From assembly GCF_003385515.1 (NCBI RefSeq), contig NZ_QNVT01000029.1, positions 26,633 to 90,632 of the forward strand: a stretch of DNA of 64,000 bases. Direction: 5' to 3'. The position numbers were made by a program, and so were the translations under genes. Source of the stretch: Chryseobacterium pennae (GTDB lineage Bacteria > Bacteroidota > Bacteroidia > Flavobacteriales > Weeksellaceae). A model generated the notes under the pieces. It was not told where the DNA came from and made no database searches. It saw only the letters and a list, made by a program, of their open reading frames with translations. This document shows positions 42,881 to 51,749 of the stretch, piece after piece; position 1 is the stretch's first letter, and every line of letters begins with the position of its first letter.

Positions 42881-43291
42881 ATGGAGAATTATATTGATAC
42901 TGAAACAATGCCTCATTGTAAAATTGAAGAGAAAAAATTTGAATGGGGAGAACCTTATGAAATGCAGACTCCGGTTTTTATTTTGAAAAAATTCTCAGCA
43001 TCAAAATTAGAAAACTCAATCATTCTGTTTGGCAAAAATAATTTTAAACAGCAATTATTATCCCTATTCAATGTAATTATTAACCATGAAGAGTTTGAAA
43101 GGATTGAAAATTATTCAGGAGAACAATTCGATAGAAAAACAATAGTAGAACTCATTAATTCTTTTATAAAAAAAACGGAGAGCTTAGTGGCCCCATGGGA
43201 AAAATACCGGCTTGGATTTACAGAATATGATTATGTAGGATATATTGAAGAACAGGGGCAGGAAAGCTTATGCTATGTTAAAATACAATAA
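42881..43291 (+). CDS. Hypothetical cytoplasmic protein, 136 residues
   Basis: I do not recognise it. It has no signal peptide, is acidic and probably alpha/beta. It is the last gene on this strand before a change of content at about 43.3 kb, so it may mark the end of the type VI island. Confidence 0.5.
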   Translation: MENYIDTETMPHCKIEEKKFEWGEPYEMQTPVFILKKFSASKLENSIILFGKNNFKQQLLSLFNVIINHEEFERIENYSGEQFDRKTIVELINSFIKKTESLVAPWEKYRLGFTEYDYVGYIEEQGQESLCYVKIQ

Positions 43292-43482
43292 ATAATCGGA
43301 CATTAATGTTCTTGGCAATATCAGCTCCAAAAACAATGGCTCATCAAATGAATGAACTTGCAGATATAAGCTTCTGGAACTTTAAACCATAAGATAAAAA
43401 CAAAAGTTCATTTTCTTAAATTCTTTAAAAATCAAAACCTCTGAAAATTAATTTCTGTGAAAACTGACCATTAATATTTTGC

Positions 43483-43490
43483 TATATTTG
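43483..43490 (+). promoter_or_regulatory. Probable -7 box upstream of the small protein/DoxX pair
   Basis: TATATTTG fits TAnnTTTG. It overlaps the GTG codon at 43490, which rules that codon out as the translation start. Confidence 0.5.
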
Positions 43491-43531
43491 TGTCAGTGGA
43501 AAGACGAATTACATATAAAAACATTGATGTA

Positions 43532-43876
43532 TTGCACTCTATAAAAATAATAGGCCTGTTTTTAATGTTGTTCCATTTATTTAGTTACAAGACAGATTAT
43601 AGTAGACTTTCCACAACCGTTTTAAACATTTTTCAAAGTGTTCAGGCAGATTCTAATCTGAAATGTAACAAGATTTATCTTAAAGAAAACAATAAAACTC
43701 CAATAAAATGCAATAGCAATTATTGTTCAGGTTTTTCACTCCTTTTTACAGCTTCTTTTCCTTCTTTTGGATTTGAAAAATTTCTGGGTAAAGCACTAGG
43801 CCATCGATTCGTTTTATATGATGATCCACCCTATTGCTCATTTTTTAATTCTATCTGGATTCCCCCTAAAATTTAA
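43532..43876 (+). CDS. Small membrane-anchored or secreted protein
   Basis: The start is uncertain. The first codons of the frame at 43490 overlap a -7 box, so TTG 43532 or the ATG at 43565 is more likely, and both put a hydrophobic segment (SIKIIGLFLMLFHLF) near the N-terminus. The mature part has four cysteines and ends SIWIPPKI, a type of tail I associate with small proteins next to Bacteroidota metal-efflux genes. A DoxX gene follows, so a redox or metal context is possible but not shown. Confidence 0.5.
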   Translation: MHSIKIIGLFLMLFHLFSYKTDYSRLSTTVLNIFQSVQADSNLKCNKIYLKENNKTPIKCNSNYCSGFSLLFTASFPSFGFEKFLGKALGHRFVLYDDPPYCSFFNSIWIPPKI

Positions 43877-44028
43877 CCTTAATAGTACGATACAATTACA
43901 GGTATCTTACGTTGTATAATTTTCCAGACCATTTAACAATTATATCATTCACGATTGCATGATCCACCAAGAGTCATGGCGTGGTCGTATGCCAATGATA
44001 TGAATATGTAATCAAAAAGAATTTAAAA

Positions 44029-44520
44029 ATGAAAAAAATAATATCAAACTTCGAAAAAAACAGTCCCAATATTTATATCATATGCAGGATTTTAATCGGC
44101 CTGTTCTTTTTTATTGCAGGATTTAATAAACTGTTTCATCCTATATTTCAGGGATACATGTTAAATACCATAAGCAATATAGGATTTCCTTTCCCGCAGT
44201 TTACTGCCAATTTTACAGCTTTTTGCGAATGTATATTTGGTTTATTTCTGATGCTGGGTTTTTGGACACGAATAAGTTCTGTGTTTTTAATCATTATTAT
44301 ATTGGTAGCCTTATTTACACATGATCTGAATTCAATTCCTAAAGAACTGAATCCTATTAAAAAAGAGACAGGAATCTATGTAATGGATCCTTTTACCTGG
44401 CTGAGCTACTTCCTTTATCTGCCTCAGACATTATATCTGATGTTTTTGACCTTGTTTCTGTTTCAGGGATGTACAGGATTTGGGATTGATACTTTGAGGA
44501 AGAAAATTCACGATAAATAA
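44029..44520 (+). CDS. DoxX-family membrane protein
   Basis: The 163-residue protein has four hydrophobic helices and the DoxX start RILIGLFFFIAGFNKLFHP. Members are small inner-membrane proteins tied to thiol or quinone redox and to metal or oxidative stress. A strong hairpin terminator follows the stop codon at once. Confidence 0.85.
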   Translation: MKKIISNFEKNSPNIYIICRILIGLFFFIAGFNKLFHPIFQGYMLNTISNIGFPFPQFTANFTAFCECIFGLFLMLGFWTRISSVFLIIIILVALFTHDLNSIPKELNPIKKETGIYVMDPFTWLSYFLYLPQTLYLMFLTLFLFQGCTGFGIDTLRKKIHDK

Positions 44521-44534
44521 GTGAATAATTATTG

Positions 44535-44568
44535 AAAAAAGGCCGTCTCAAAAGGACAGTCTTTTTTT
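44535..44568 (+). terminator. Terminator after the DoxX gene
   Basis: Arms around GGCCGTCT and GGACAGTC with flanking A/T pairs give a 13-pair stem (one mismatch) followed by T8. It belongs to the same hairpin family as 20424-20456 and 59465-59503. Confidence 0.8.
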
Positions 44569-44601
44569 TGAACTTACAGTTTGTTTGAATTTTTAATTTA
44601 T

Positions 44602-45093
44602 GTAATGAGTTCTGCAATTAATGGAGGAATTAAAAGTCTTACAGTAACGACACAGCTAAAATTTGCCAGAAATCCGAGTGAACTAATATTGGAAATAAAT
44701 AATACTCAAGTTGCAAAAATACCCTTCAGCTCCGTTGCAACTACAACGACTATTGATAATTTGAATATAACCGGTGATTTTGTAATTAAAATTTTGAACC
44801 CAAATACAGGATAGCGAATTGCAATTGATGATTTGACCTGGACATGTTACTCAACTTTAGGAGTTAATGAAAGCACTAAGTCAGTTCAGCTTCCAATTTA
44901 TCCTAATCCAATTAAAAACAGTGAATATCTGTATCTTAATAAAAAGGTAAATGAAATTCTTATTTATAATAGTGAAGGAAGACTGATTAAGAAATCAAAT
45001 TTAAAAAGCAATTCAATATTAATAAATGATCTATTGAAAGGTATGTATTTTCTTAAAACAGAAAATACGACCCAAAAATTTATAGTTAATTAA
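44602..45093 (+). pseudogene. Remnant of a T9SS-secreted protein with a type A sorting domain
   Basis: Two frames (44602-44814 and 44833-45093) are in the same phase, interrupted by one TAG at 44812-44814. Together they read as the C-terminal part of an extracellular enzyme: a beta-rich end (SLTVTTQLKFA, then IAIDDLTW) followed by a Por secretion sorting domain (PIYPNPIKNSEYLYLNKK, GRLIKKSNL, LLKGMYFLKTENTTQKFIVN). The N-terminal signal and catalytic parts are missing. The cargo can no longer be exported as a full protein. Confidence 0.85.
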
Positions 45094-45187
45094 TCATGTG
45101 AATTGTACATCTTTAAGACAAAAATCCATCTTCAAAATTGCTTGAGATGGATTTTTATAAGTTTCTTTTAACTTAAAAAGAAAAAAA

Positions 45188-45232
45188 CTGTTCAGATTTT
45201 AGAAATCCTGCTGTTAAGCTGTTCAGATTTTA
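45188..45232 (+). repeat. Direct repeat CTGTTCAGATTTTA
   Basis: The 14-bp word occurs at 45188-45201 and 45219-45232, 31 bp apart (three helical turns), about 60 bp before the 86-residue gene. It could be a regulator site or a remnant of a rearrangement. Confidence 0.5.
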
Positions 45233-45288
45233 TTTACCCTGTTTTTTCGTTGTTAAAAGTAAGCATAATTTTTTAAGAAAATATATCA

Positions 45289-45549
45289 ATGGAAAATATA
45301 ACTTTTTGGCGTTATCAAATTATCAATACAGGAACAACGGAAACTCCTTTTTATGGAGTACATGAAGTTTATTTCAACGAAAAAACTGGAAAAATTATTT
45401 TATGGACAGAAGATCCTGTTGCTTTAGATAATTATGAGGATTTAGAAGGATTAAGAAATGATTTAGAAAAGATTTTATCGGATATTAAAAAGCAACCAGT
45501 TTTATTGGAATCCAAACTTGAACAGGATCTGGAAAAAGATAATATATAA
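45289..45549 (+). CDS. Small hypothetical protein next to the IetAS-like pair
   Basis: The 86-residue acidic protein has no signal or recognised domain. It is in the same direction as the ATPase/protease operon but 235 bp upstream, with a separate promoter in between. It may be part of the same accessory block. Confidence 0.55.
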   Translation: MENITFWRYQIINTGTTETPFYGVHEVYFNEKTGKIILWTEDPVALDNYEDLEGLRNDLEKILSDIKKQPVLLESKLEQDLEKDNI

Positions 45550-45687
45550 ACTTTGTCTAAGTGCTTATTATTCCTAATTATAATATTTAAAAAAAATGTA
45601 AAGTAAATTATCCATTAATACTGTGTTGTAAGATAAATTTTTCCGCAGTCACTTCTATATGATATTTTTCATGATAGATGTATTTTC

Positions 45688-45730
45688 TTTTGTATGGTTT
45701 TAAAAATATAAATAAAATTACCATACAAAA
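45688..45730. promoter_or_regulatory. Perfect 11-bp inverted repeat upstream of ietA
   Basis: TTTTGTATGGT (45688-45698) and ACCATACAAAA (45720-45730) are exact inverse copies with a 21-base AT-rich spacer. The right arm ends two bases before the -33 element, where a bound regulator would affect initiation. Confidence 0.85.
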
Positions 45731-45732
45731 TG

Positions 45733-45763
45733 TTTGTAGAATACTATTATATTGTTATTTTTG
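45733..45763 (+). promoter_or_regulatory. Consensus promoter of the ietA-ietS operon
   Basis: TTTG (45733-45736), 19 bases, then TATTTTTG (45756-45763) match the Bacteroidota consensus TTTG-N19-TAnnTTTG exactly. The ATG at 45785 follows 21 bases later. Confidence 0.85.
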
Positions 45764-45784
45764 TAGGGTAGATTTTATAATACA

Positions 45785-46918
45785 ATGAATAAAGAACTAA
45801 ACAAAACTGATAATATATCTAAATATTTAATAGATCTTGTAACCGCAGGGATTACTGGTGATACTAGAAAAGTTGAAGTGATTTCTCTTAGTTTAGCAAG
45901 GTCTATTAGAAAATCAGATCCTGATGTTTCGTCTTCAATACAAAACATCCTTGCTCTAAATTCTTCCGCAGGAAGCAGTGCAGTAAGAAGTCATGGTAAC
46001 ATACCTATTCCTACTGATAATGATACACATTTAGAAATGGCTCGCATTATTAAGCCTCATTCGGATGGAGGAGTGCTTCCTGTTTTTAATGAGAAAATAA
46101 ATATGTGGGTTAATGATATCTTGGAAGAAAGAAACAACTTGAATACATTGTTAGCTTTTGATATAAGTCCTTCTACTAATTTATTATTAATAGGACAACC
46201 TGGAACGGGTAAAACAATGCTTGCTCATTATATTGCATCTAAGCTTAATAAAAATTTAGTTATAATGGATCTTTCATCAAGTATTTCTAATTTAATGGGA
46301 AAAACAGGTCATAACATAAAAAAGGTTCTTAACTATGCAAAAGATACAGGAGCTGTATTGCTATTAGATGAGTTTGATGCAATTGCTAAGAAAAGAGATG
46401 ACCAAACAGACCTTGGTGAAATAAAAAGAGTTGTAAATGTTCTTCTAATGGAGTTGGAGGATTGGCCGATTTCTTCAATGTTGATTGCAACAAGCAATCA
46501 CCCTGAATTGCTAGATAGAGCGATATGGAGAAGATTTGATCATGTAATAGAGGTTCCCTTACCATCAACAGAGGAAATAATCAAAATATTAAATCAAAAC
46601 CTCATTCAATTTTTAAATGATGATTTAAACAATATTTCCATTTTGCAGTTGCTTGCAGGATTACTTGATGGGAAAAGCGCAGCTGATATATGTAAATTTA
46701 CAAATAATGTTAAACGTCGTGTTGCCTTAAAAGACGAAGAGTTGATTATAGCATCACTTAATGAACTTGAGTCATATTCGGCAGATAAAAAAGTTCGAGG
46801 AAAATTTTGCATTCTTGCCAAAGAAATGTTAGGAAAAAAAATCACTGTAAGAAAACTTTCAGAAATAACCGGCCTAAGCACGGCGGGTGTACAGCATCAT
46901 ATCTCTAAAATAAAATAA
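45785..46918 (+). CDS. ietA: AAA ATPase of an IetAS-like defence/addiction pair
   Basis: The 377-residue protein has one AAA+ module: Walker A GQPGTGKT (137-144), Walker B LLLDE (192-196), sensor Asn238 in IATSNHPELLD, and Arg249/Arg250 as arginine-finger candidates. The N-terminal 90 residues are helical and variable. The end (353-377; TVRKLSEITGLSTAGVQHHISKIK) looks like a helix-turn-helix. It is 6 bp from a subtilisin gene. This AAA plus S8-protease pair matches IetAS, known from the Agrobacterium tumour-inducing plasmid as a stability system and later listed as an anti-phage system (recalled from the literature, not searched). The symbol is by similarity of layout. Confidence 0.82.
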   Translation: MNKELNKTDNISKYLIDLVTAGITGDTRKVEVISLSLARSIRKSDPDVSSSIQNILALNSSAGSSAVRSHGNIPIPTDNDTHLEMARIIKPHSDGGVLPVFNEKINMWVNDILEERNNLNTLLAFDISPSTNLLLIGQPGTGKTMLAHYIASKLNKNLVIMDLSSSISNLMGKTGHNIKKVLNYAKDTGAVLLLDEFDAIAKKRDDQTDLGEIKRVVNVLLMELEDWPISSMLIATSNHPELLDRAIWRRFDHVIEVPLPSTEEIIKILNQNLIQFLNDDLNNISILQLLAGLLDGKSAADICKFTNNVKRRVALKDEELIIASLNELESYSADKKVRGKFCILAKEMLGKKITVRKLSEITGLSTAGVQHHISKIK

Positions 46919-46924
46919 CTTAAT

Positions 46925-49213
46925 ATGAATAATAACCGAAAACCAATATTATACAAAGGAGAAGTTTATAGTAAACCTGTTTCGAAAAATGGCGGAGGAG
47001 GTCCTCTAAAACTTCCTATTTCTTATGAGGAAGCAAGGGATCGAATTAAGAATGATATCGATAATGTTCATGATACAATTCGGAGTTTGCCAGAAACATC
47101 AAAGTTGCCTAATGAAGTTGTTGTTTGTATAAGAATGCATCCTGACTTTTCTGCAAAGAGCTATTATCCAGATTCTCTTTTTGATGGAAATAATGAGAAA
47201 TTTGGATTACAAGAAGTTGGTTCAAGAATTTGGAGGACAGAAGATAGTGAGGATCAAAATGAATTTGAGGAATCAGGAAAACTTTTTTTTGTAAGAGGGA
47301 CGGAGCAAGCATTGGATAAATTAAAAAATCATTTAGATAGACCGTTATTCAGATTGACAAAAAAATTTACTGAAGATGTAAGGAAAATTGTAAGTATTGA
47401 TTTATTATCTGAAGAAGAACAAATATTGGGAATACCTGATGATTGGGAAAGAGGGTGTTTAGAAGCTGTACTTCACCCTTTTGAGATAGATTATGAAATA
47501 GCTTTTGATCATTTCATGAGTGTTCTAAATTCATCCGGTGTAGATGTTGAAAGTATAAAATATAAACAATATGATGAAGGAGTGACGTTTATTAGTCTTT
47601 ACGGAGATCGAGAAGTTGTAAGGGCTTTATCCGGATATAATCCATTGCGAACATTACATCCTTTAGAAGCAAGAGATTTTAGCTCTATCGAAAGGGGAAC
47701 TCCTATGAGTGGTGCTCCAATTCCTCCGCAATTTACAGGGAAATCCTCAATTGTTGTTGGTGTTATAGATGGGGGGTATATTCCAGGAAATCCAGCGTTA
47801 GATCCATATGTAGAATCTGAAGATTCAGTTCCAGGTACAGCCGTAGAATACTATCAGCAACATGGTACTCAAGTAACTAGTGCAGTTTTATACGGTGCGC
47901 TAAATAAATATAAAAATACAGATACCTTACCAGAGCCTAAGGTAAGTGTAAAGAATTTCAGGGTACTGTCCTCTGATACTTCTGATCCTGATCTTTACGA
48001 AGTAATTGATGCTATAGAAAAAATTGTTCCTGAAAATGACAACATTAAAATATATAATCTAAGTATGGGGCCTGCGGGACCGATATTAGATGATCATATA
48101 AGTCGATTTACATTTGCTTGCGATTTGCTTATTCAAAAATATAGTGTCCTATTTTGTACGGCAGTAGGAAATGATGGTCATATAGCTGGTTATGACAGAA
48201 TACAAGCTCCTGCAGATATGGTTAATGGTCTTGCTGTTGGTGCATATTCAAAAATTGATGCTGAGATTACTAGAGCTCCATATAGTTGTATCGGTCCAGG
48301 AAGAGAGGGGAATAAATTAAAGCCTGATTTATCAGCATTTGGTGGATGCTCTCAAAACCCAATACAGTTAATGGGTGAAAATCAAGATTTAAGAATTTTG
48401 ACAACTGGAACGAGTTTTTCAAGTCCTTTAGTTTCTGCGGCGAGCGCTCATTTGGTGGGCTACAGCAACGATACTATTAATAGTTTCGTTGCAAGAGTAT
48501 TGCTCATACATGGTGTATCTGAGGCTACTGATAGTCATAGCTTTGAATTAGGACATGGAATACTGCCGGATGATATTCAGCAGCTTGTCACGTGTCCTGC
48601 ATCTTCTTATACAATTATATATAGTGGAGAAGTAGAGCCGGGTAAATTTATAGAATTGCCTATCCCTTGGACCGAAGAAGTAGATAAAGGTAAAGTGAAT
48701 TTTCGATGGACGGTTTCGACTCAAACCAATGTAGATCCACAAAGCCCCGATGATTACTCAACGTCTTCTGTGGTGACTTCTTTTTATCCTCATACCTCAA
48801 AATTTAAATTTAAAAATGGTGGATCAACGAAGATTGTTGATGTTGTGAAAAATCCAGATAAGGAAGTTGAACTTCTGTCGACAGGGTGGTCTAGAGAATC
48901 TCCTTTTCCTGTAAGTGAATCTGGGCAAACTCCTTATCAAGTAGAAAATGATTTACGCGCTGATTTTAAGTGGGATAGTATGGACACTAGAAGAAAAAAT
49001 AAAAATGCAGATAATGTATATAATCCTATGTTTCATTTACATGCTCTAGAGCGTGGAAAAAGATATAAATCTGAAAAAATAAAATATACATTAGTTTTAA
49101 CTGTAACAACTCCTAAGTCAGAAGTAGATTTGTATAGTAAGGTTAGAGCTAAATATTCGGCATTGCTTCCTATTAGTTTAGATCTTGAAAATAGAATCTC
49201 TGTCACGTCATAA
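46925..49213 (+). CDS. ietS: Subtilisin-like (S8) protease of the IetAS-like pair
   Basis: The 762-residue protein has a subtilase domain from about 275 to 530 with Asp282 (VGVIDGG), His313 (HGTQV), oxyanion Asn416 (AVGNDG) and Ser497 (GTSFSSP). There is no signal peptide, so it acts inside the cell. The N-terminal 270 residues and the C-terminal 230 residues are unassigned and probably hold recognition or regulation. As a cytoplasmic protease it would be toxic when released from control by the AAA partner, which fits an abortive-infection or addiction role (inference). Confidence 0.85.
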   Translation: MNNNRKPILYKGEVYSKPVSKNGGGGPLKLPISYEEARDRIKNDIDNVHDTIRSLPETSKLPNEVVVCIRMHPDFSAKSYYPDSLFDGNNEKFGLQEVGSRIWRTEDSEDQNEFEESGKLFFVRGTEQALDKLKNHLDRPLFRLTKKFTEDVRKIVSIDLLSEEEQILGIPDDWERGCLEAVLHPFEIDYEIAFDHFMSVLNSSGVDVESIKYKQYDEGVTFISLYGDREVVRALSGYNPLRTLHPLEARDFSSIERGTPMSGAPIPPQFTGKSSIVVGVIDGGYIPGNPALDPYVESEDSVPGTAVEYYQQHGTQVTSAVLYGALNKYKNTDTLPEPKVSVKNFRVLSSDTSDPDLYEVIDAIEKIVPENDNIKIYNLSMGPAGPILDDHISRFTFACDLLIQKYSVLFCTAVGNDGHIAGYDRIQAPADMVNGLAVGAYSKIDAEITRAPYSCIGPGREGNKLKPDLSAFGGCSQNPIQLMGENQDLRILTTGTSFSSPLVSAASAHLVGYSNDTINSFVARVLLIHGVSEATDSHSFELGHGILPDDIQQLVTCPASSYTIIYSGEVEPGKFIELPIPWTEEVDKGKVNFRWTVSTQTNVDPQSPDDYSTSSVVTSFYPHTSKFKFKNGGSTKIVDVVKNPDKEVELLSTGWSRESPFPVSESGQTPYQVENDLRADFKWDSMDTRRKNKNADNVYNPMFHLHALERGKRYKSEKIKYTLVLTVTTPKSEVDLYSKVRAKYSALLPISLDLENRISVTS

Positions 49214-49278
49214 TTAATTCGTTAATGGCAATCGTTAACAAAAAATATTAGTCCCCCTTTTGATCCCCTAAAAATCAA

Positions 49279-49311
49279 AAACCTCTGAAAATCAAATGAT
49301 TTCAGAGGTTT
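49279..49311 (-). terminator. Terminator of the tRNA-Leu gene
   Basis: AACCTCTGAAA and TTTCAGAGGTT pair around an AT loop. Read leftward the stem is followed by TTTTTGATTTTT. It could also stop ietS transcripts. Confidence 0.75.
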
Positions 49312-49315
49312 GTTG

Positions 49316-49395
49316 TACCCAGGACCGGGATCGAACCGGTACTCCTAAGAACTGGTGTTTGAGACCAGCGCGTCTACCAATTCCGCCACCTGGGC
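49316..49395 (-). tRNA. tRNA-Leu (anticodon CAA)
   Basis: Read leftward, the acceptor stem is GCCCAGG with CCTGGGT (first pair G-U), the D-arm lies at GGCGGAATTGGTAGACGC, the anticodon stem CTGGT/ACCAG encloses loop CTCAAAC with anticodon CAA for codon UUG, and the T-arm is CCGGTTCGATCCCGG. The CCA end is not encoded. The IetAS-like operon lies just downstream of its 3' end. Confidence 0.95.
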
Positions 49396-49488
49396 TTGAT
49401 GTTTACTCCAAACATGTTGTTTGTTTCAAATTGGTGTGCAAATATAGGAACTTTTTTCAATGTTCAAAAGCTTTTCGAAGATTTTTTT

Positions 49489-50256
49489 TTAAAAAATTAT
49501 CTCTAAACCATCGTAGGCAAGGTGTATTCCGGATGGAAGTTGTTTATCTTCAATATCATGCACGCCTAAATGATGACTGATGTGAGTTAAAAATAATTTT
49601 TTAGGTTTTAGTTCTTCAAACAGTTTGATTACATCGGGAAGGATAAAATGGGCCGGATGCGGGTCAAATTTTCTGATGCAGTTTAAAATCAGGACATCCA
49701 GATTCTTCAGTTTTTCCTTTTCTGTGTCGGAAATAAAGCCGGCATCTGTAATATAGGCCAGGTTTTTAAATTTATATCCAAAAACACTTATTTTAAAATG
49801 AATGACTTCAATAGGGGTAATTTCAGTGTCCAATACCTGGAACGGTTTATTTTCAATCTCATGTAGCTCAAAAGCAGGAGCTCCCGGATATCTTACATCA
49901 GCAAAGGCATAAGGGAAACGGTTTTTTATCTCATGTGCTACCCTTGAATAACAGTAAAGTGGGACATCCTTTCCACTTTTAAAAATAAGCGGACGCATAT
50001 CGTCAAGCCCAATCACATGATCATTATGTTCATGAGTAATCAGTGCAAGATCTACAGTATGTTCATGGTTGGTAAGCATTTGCTGTCTGAAATCCGGACC
50101 ACAGTCGATGAGTATTTTTCTATTTTCATCTGTAGTAACCATCACAGATGAGCGGAGACGCTTATCTTTGGGATTTTCGGAAATACACACCTCACAGGTG
50201 CAGCCAATAACGGGCACACCCTGGGAAGTACCGGTTCCTAAAAATTTCAACTTCAT
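49489..50256 (-). CDS. MBL-fold metal-dependent hydrolase (PhnP/RNase Z-like)
   Basis: The 255-residue protein starts MKLKFLGTGTSQGVPVIGCTCEVC and has the zinc motif THEHNDHVIGLDD (HxHxDH). His and Asp further on (ITDAGF, HISHHLG) complete the site. PhnP-type enzymes cut cyclic phosphates and RNase Z cuts tRNA; this one resembles the PhnP branch (short, Cys pair near the N-terminus). It is adjacent to tRNA-Leu and divergent from the unknown 475-residue gene. Confidence 0.85.
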   Translation of the reverse strand: MKLKFLGTGTSQGVPVIGCTCEVCISENPKDKRLRSSVMVTTDENRKILIDCGPDFRQQMLTNHEHTVDLALITHEHNDHVIGLDDMRPLIFKSGKDVPLYCYSRVAHEIKNRFPYAFADVRYPGAPAFELHEIENKPFQVLDTEITPIEVIHFKISVFGYKFKNLAYITDAGFISDTEKEKLKNLDVLILNCIRKFDPHPAHFILPDVIKLFEELKPKKLFLTHISHHLGVHDIEDKQLPSGIHLAYDGLEIIF

Positions 50257-50310
50257 TTTGTTTTGAGGTTGGTTTAATTTTGGTAAATTTACAAAAAATT
50301 TAATGTCCTA

Positions 50311-51738
50311 ATGTATCAGAAACTAACTCCTAAACAAAAAGCATTAACAATTAATCTAGATCCTACTATTTATGGTACTTTCGCGGAAATTGGAGCAGGG
50401 CAGGAGACTGTTCGTCACTTTTTTAGAGCAGGGGGAGCTTCCGGTACGATTGCTAAAGCAATGTCTGCTTATGACAAAGATTTTAGTGATGCCATCTACG
50501 GAAAAGAAGTAAAAAACAGGTATGTTACCCAGAACAGGCTTCGTAAAATGCTTCGCTATGAAGTAGCATTGATCGAAGAAAGGATCTCAAGGGATAATAA
50601 CCCGGACAGAAAGTTCTTTTCCTATGCCAATACAGTAACCACCATCAACTTCGACAAAACAGTAAAAGGCCACGGCTGGGTGGGAATCCGTTTTCAGACT
50701 AAAGAAAATGAAGATTACAATGAGATCGTAATTCATGTGAAATTCAATGAGAATGATGCTACTCTTCAGCAGGAAACCCTGGGGAATCTTGGTGTAAACC
50801 TTATTTTTGGAGCATTTAATTACTTTGACAATCCAAGAACTTTAGTAGAATCTTTATACGACGATGTGGCAAAAGACAACCTTGAAATTGATATGATCGA
50901 TTTCAGCGGACCTGCTTTTTCCTATGTTGATAATAGACTAATGTCTCTTCAGCTGGTGAAGAACGGTATGACGGATGCGGTGATCTTCAATTCTCAGGGG
51001 AACAATATGCTTCCTGCAGATGTACTGTACAAGAAAAATATCTTTGCGGTAAGAGGAAGTTTCAGACCTGTAACGAAAGTGAATATTGATATGCTTCGAA
51101 ACGGGATGGATATGTTTTTTAAAGATGCAATCTGTACTCACGAAGAAACTGAGGTCCTGATTGAAATTACCATTTCCAATCTTAGGGCTGATGGAGATAT
51201 CGATGAAAGGGATTTCCTGGATAGAGTAGATATTCTGGGCAAATTAGGATATACCGTTATTATTTCAAACTTCTCAGAATACTATAGACTGATTGATTAT
51301 TTCGCCTCTTACACAAGCGGGGATATAGGAGTAGCAATGGGGGTAAATAACTTATTGATGGTATTTGACGAGAAATACTATAAAAATCTTTCCGGAGGAA
51401 TACTTGAAGCATTCGGTAAATTTTTCCGAAACGGAATGAGGGTATACCTGTATCCTTACAAAGATCCTGAAACACACCAGTTATTGGATTCTACCAATCT
51501 TAAAGTAGAAGAAAACCTTAAGGAATTATATAAATATTTCATGCGTAACAACCGTATTGTAGATATCACAAACTATAATCCTGAGTTTTTGGAAATTTAC
51601 TCAAGAGAGATTTTAAGAAAAATAGCATGTTGTGTTAAAGGTTGGGAAACACAGGTTCCGGAAGGCGTAGCGGAAATGATTAAAGAGCGTGGAATGTTCG
51701 GATATAAAGAAGAACTTCCTTTAAAACAATTCTCTTAA
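50311..51738 (+). CDS. Conserved soluble protein of unknown function, 475 residues
   Basis: The protein begins with TPKQKALTINLDPTIYGTFAEIGAGQETVRHFFRAGGASGTIAKAMSAYDKDFSDAIYG. It has no signal peptide, transmembrane helices or barrel features. From memory, relatives in Bacteroidota are sometimes labelled TonB-dependent receptor or nicotinate-nucleotide adenylyltransferase; neither label fits what is seen. The pattern of Gly-rich turns and acidic segments (DGDIDERDFLDRVDILGKLG) suggests an enzyme. A GAF-domain gene follows 11 bp later. No function is proposed. Confidence 0.8.
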   Translation: MYQKLTPKQKALTINLDPTIYGTFAEIGAGQETVRHFFRAGGASGTIAKAMSAYDKDFSDAIYGKEVKNRYVTQNRLRKMLRYEVALIEERISRDNNPDRKFFSYANTVTTINFDKTVKGHGWVGIRFQTKENEDYNEIVIHVKFNENDATLQQETLGNLGVNLIFGAFNYFDNPRTLVESLYDDVAKDNLEIDMIDFSGPAFSYVDNRLMSLQLVKNGMTDAVIFNSQGNNMLPADVLYKKNIFAVRGSFRPVTKVNIDMLRNGMDMFFKDAICTHEETEVLIEITISNLRADGDIDERDFLDRVDILGKLGYTVIISNFSEYYRLIDYFASYTSGDIGVAMGVNNLLMVFDEKYYKNLSGGILEAFGKFFRNGMRVYLYPYKDPETHQLLDSTNLKVEENLKELYKYFMRNNRIVDITNYNPEFLEIYSREILRKIACCVKGWETQVPEGVAEMIKERGMFGYKEELPLKQFS

Positions 51739-51749
51739 AAATTAATATA

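Noticed and set aside
49316..49395. att site duplication at tRNA-Leu
   Set aside because: I looked for a second copy of the tRNA 3' end on the far side of the IetAS-like operon and of the T6SS island and found none in the window.
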